Assembly (NCBI RefSeq): GCF_001658025.2
Contig: NZ_CP014007.2
Span: forward strand, 3,038,001-3,102,000
DNA: 64,000 nucleotides
Direction: 5' to 3'
Source of the DNA: Kosakonia oryzae
Lineage (GTDB): Bacteria; Pseudomonadota; Gammaproteobacteria; Enterobacterales; Enterobacteriaceae
Under the pieces are notes generated by a model. The model made no database searches and had not been told where the DNA came from. It saw only the letters and a list, made by a program, of their open reading frames with translations. The position numbers and the translations under genes are program-made. Shown here one piece after another: positions 61,879 to 64,000 of the stretch (positions within the stretch are counted from its first letter, which is position 1; every line of letters begins with the position of its first letter).

Positions 61879-62253
61879 ATGATTAACCAACACTACGGCA
61901 CGATGCACATCATTCGTCAGTGCGTGATGCCAGGTATGCTGGCCATGCACAAGGGCCACACCTGGAATGTCTCAGCCGTTCGCGGCAAACACGTCTACCT
62001 GCGCACCATGCGCGAAGCCACACGCATCAGCGATTGCCTGGTAGAAGTTCTGTTAAACGGGAAAGGTGATCCAGTGATCAAAGAAAAAACACCTACAGGC
62101 GCGAAATGCGCGTACTGCGGCAAGCCACTCACGGCTGAAACCACAGTTAAAGAAACCATTCTCTTTCGGAACGGCGCGCAGCTCGCCCGCAAAGAAAATG
62201 AATACTGCTCTAAACAGTGTGCAACCCATGACCAGTGGGCGCACGAAGGTTAA
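61879..62253 (+). CDS. pL-operon protein with C-terminal zinc finger
   Basis: 124 residues from ATG 61879 behind GGGGG. The N-terminal half is beta-like (MHKGHTWNVSAVRGKHVYLRTM in two pieces). The C-terminal half carries CAYCGKP and YCSKQCATHDQW, a CxxC...CxxxC zinc finger. Such proteins are frequent between N and recE/exo in enterobacterial prophages; their role is unknown. Confidence 0.6.
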   Translation: MINQHYGTMHIIRQCVMPGMLAMHKGHTWNVSAVRGKHVYLRTMREATRISDCLVEVLLNGKGDPVIKEKTPTGAKCAYCGKPLTAETTVKETILFRNGAQLARKENEYCSKQCATHDQWAHEG

Positions 62254-62270
62254 TTAACCAAGGAGTATTT

Positions 62271-62558
62271 ATGCAAATCATTACAGCTCAAACGGAAATT
62301 AAAGTCATTAATCAGGATGTCGCCCTTTTCAATTGCGAAAAGAAAGTAAGCGGCGTTATTCACACCCCGTCATCAAAAGAAGTGACCGTTATTCTCGATG
62401 GCGGTTATGTGCTGGGTAAGTTTGATTGCGCCCATTGCGCAGTGAGGGCCATCGCCCTGCTGGCGCTCAGTATTTCAGACGCAGATAAAGCCATGTTCGG
62501 CAGTTATCGCAACTACAAGCGTGAATTTACTGAAAGGGTTTTGCAGCAAGTTCATTGA
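62271..62558 (+). CDS. Small pL-operon protein, unknown
   Basis: 95 residues from ATG 62271 behind AAGGAGTATTT. Starts MQIITAQTEIKVINQDVALF; a FDCAHCAVRAIALLAL helix contains a CxxC. No family recognised. It is 17 bp after the previous stop and so part of the same operon. Confidence 0.6.
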   Translation: MQIITAQTEIKVINQDVALFNCEKKVSGVIHTPSSKEVTVILDGGYVLGKFDCAHCAVRAIALLALSISDADKAMFGSYRNYKREFTERVLQQVH

Positions 62559-62565
62559 GCAAAAG

Positions 62566-62619
62566 CCCACGCAAGGTGGGCCAGCCCTTCCGGTGTACCG
62601 ACCAAAGCAAACCGGAACT
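62566..62619 (+). other. Two hairpins ahead of recE
   Basis: GCCCAC/GTGGGC (62566-62582) and TTCCGGT/ACCGGAA (62588-62619) lie in the 132-bp gap before recE. Neither has a T-tract. They may act in mRNA processing or translation control. Confidence 0.4.
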
Positions 62620-62690
62620 TTTAACACTAATAAACCGCAGGCGGCTTAATCAGCGCCGGGGATTTTATCACCCCAAAATAAGGATCTGGT

Positions 62691-64000
62691 ATGGAATTCT
62701 TTTATTTAATTAAAGCAACTCAGAAATCAGGCAAGCCGAGTGCAGTTGTCTGGTTCAGTGCGAAAACCGAAGCCCGTGCAAAATTGCAGGTACAGGTAAT
62801 TCTCGAAGATAACGAAATCGCTACCGGGCGCGGCCACGATTATCAGTTGCCGGTACTGACTAATTTTCCTGTGGTTGACGATCTGCCAGCAGAAGAAGTT
62901 ATCGACTTCACCTGGTGCGATCGTTATGCGCTTACGGATGACGGGCGCACCTGGCAGAAAATTACCAGCCAGGCCACAAGAGATACTCAGGATACCGAAT
63001 CAACAGAGGGTGCTGTAAACGAAGCAGCAGATCCGGTTTCATCCCCCGCAGAAACATCCCCCGTGCAAACGAATACCCACTCAGACGTAACAGAGGATGA
63101 TGACGAAAATACGTTGTATCCGGTGGTAAAACTGCGTCTGCCTCAGCGGATTATTGCACAGTATCTGAGTGACAAAATGCGCCATCACGTAACTCAGTCT
63201 CAGCGTATTGAGATTGGTGCTATGGAGATGGATAGCGACAATAGCCATGTCCAGAATTTGCTACTTGCTGCGCGAAATATCCCCGGCATCGACAATCTGA
63301 CAACGCATGAGTTGTGGAAATTAACCAGCGCCTTCAAGTCAGTATTCCCGGAAGAAAAACGCCATGAGCTTGCTGTCATGGTTCAGTTTATCCAGGCGTG
63401 GTCTGACACCCATCATATTGATCGTGGCCTGCTTGTAAAAGAATGGGCCGCAGGAAAGCGTATTGCTGCCATTCAGCGCACAGATACGGGAGCTAACGCG
63501 GGCGGAGGCATTGCCACCGATCGCAATCCTGACTATGAGCATACGCTGGACACTCTGGATATCGAGATCGCGGCGGCAACAATGCCGATGGATTTTGATA
63601 TCTACAACATTCCTGGTTCAGTTCACCGCCGTGCGAAGGACATTGTCGCAGCCAAAGAAAGTCCGTTTAAAGAGTGGTCAGCAGCGCTGCGCAAAACGCC
63701 CGGCATCCTCGATTTCTCCCGCGCTGCTATTTTCGCCCTCATCCGTAGCGCCACTGAAAATGTGCATCACTTCCCGGTCAGCTTACAGACCTATATCAAC
63801 GCAAACCTCACTGAACATCAGCACGACAAACCGACAGCAGAAACCATTGCGGCGGCGCGCCAGATAGACAGTGCTGCGATTGTTGCCGGGGTGATTCAGG
63901 GCACCGAACCGGCTGAAAGCCTCGATAAACTTGCCACTGAATTTGCTGTCGTGGGGAAAGCGGCAGCCGAAGCTGCCCACGCGTCGGTGAATGAAACGAC
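62691..64000 (+). CDS. recE: Exodeoxyribonuclease VIII (RecE), N-terminal part
   Basis: Partial: 436 residues to the window edge. Matches the Rac-prophage RecE N-terminal region: NFPVVDDLPAEEVIDFTW, DRGLLVKEWAAGKRI, GANAGGG and MDFDIYNIP. The nuclease domain, which is C-terminal in RecE, lies beyond the window. RecE makes 3' single strands for RecT-type annealing. The start is ATG 62691 behind AAGGATCTGGT. Confidence 0.88.
   Translation, partial: MEFFYLIKATQKSGKPSAVVWFSAKTEARAKLQVQVILEDNEIATGRGHDYQLPVLTNFPVVDDLPAEEVIDFTWCDRYALTDDGRTWQKITSQATRDTQDTESTEGAVNEAADPVSSPAETSPVQTNTHSDVTEDDDENTLYPVVKLRLPQRIIAQYLSDKMRHHVTQSQRIEIGAMEMDSDNSHVQNLLLAARNIPGIDNLTTHELWKLTSAFKSVFPEEKRHELAVMVQFIQAWSDTHHIDRGLLVKEWAAGKRIAAIQRTDTGANAGGGIATDRNPDYEHTLDTLDIEIAAATMPMDFDIYNIPGSVHRRAKDIVAAKESPFKEWSAALRKTPGILDFSRAAIFALIRSATENVHHFPVSLQTYINANLTEHQHDKPTAETIAAARQIDSAAIVAGVIQGTEPAESLDKLATEFAVVGKAAAEAAHASVNET

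Overview
The window is from an enterobacterial chromosome, probably of the Enterobacter/Kosakonia/Klebsiella group. The evidence is gene content and order: sufABCD, menI (ydiI)-ydiJ, ydiK and the sRNA gene rprA are recognisable almost residue by residue against their Escherichia coli counterparts. The genus itself is inference. No tRNA, rRNA, CRISPR array or intact insertion sequence was seen.

Host part (1 to about 17.1 kb). The sufABCD operon (minus strand, sufD cut by the window edge) has a Fur box 14/15 identical to the 7-1-7 consensus in front of sufA. Then come an alpha/beta hydrolase, a degenerate stand-alone EAL protein, a small secreted protein, an LpxP-type lipid A acyltransferase, menI overlapping ydiJ, divergent ydiK, and the RpoS-regulating sRNA RprA with an RcsB box. 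Two small ORFs and a two-gene sugar operon (GH3 glycosidase plus GPH-family symporter) follow.

Prophage part (about 17.1 kb to beyond 64 kb). A tyrosine integrase marks the left end; the right end lies outside the window. The early and control genes follow the lambda plan: cI, cro, cII, O with an internal iteron origin, P, ninR-like genes, a Q-like antiterminator, then the lysis set (holin, GH24 lysozyme, Rz with nested Rz1). On the pL side is recE. The control sites can be read directly: the palindrome ATCGC-N4-GCGAT recurs three times at OR and about four times at OL, placed over pR, pRM and pL promoter elements. A pR'-leader-tR' arrangement precedes the lysis genes. The structural genes (minus strand, about 21.6-45.8 kb) encode a contractile-tailed virion: terminases, PF06381 portal, Mu F-like protein, DUF2213 protease/scaffold, DUF2184 capsid, DUF3383 sheath, DUF3277 tube, a tail chaperone with an apparent -1 frameshift (slippery C CCT TTC), a tape measure carrying a lambda-R-like lysozyme, baseplate and fibres. 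The prophage is therefore a lambda-type regulatory chassis carrying a myovirus-type particle.

Accessory cargo. Several AT-rich genes are inserted at module borders: a PD-(D/E)XK protein beside int, two plus-strand genes between lysis and terminase, a two-gene soluble/membrane cassette after P, a membrane protein beside cI, and an Mrr-type nuclease with a zinc ribbon. These are the best candidates for uncharacterised phage-defence or superinfection-exclusion functions. Small-scale decay is also visible: a truncated duplicate of the DUF1367 gene and the C-terminal stub of a cytosine-5 DNA methyltransferase.
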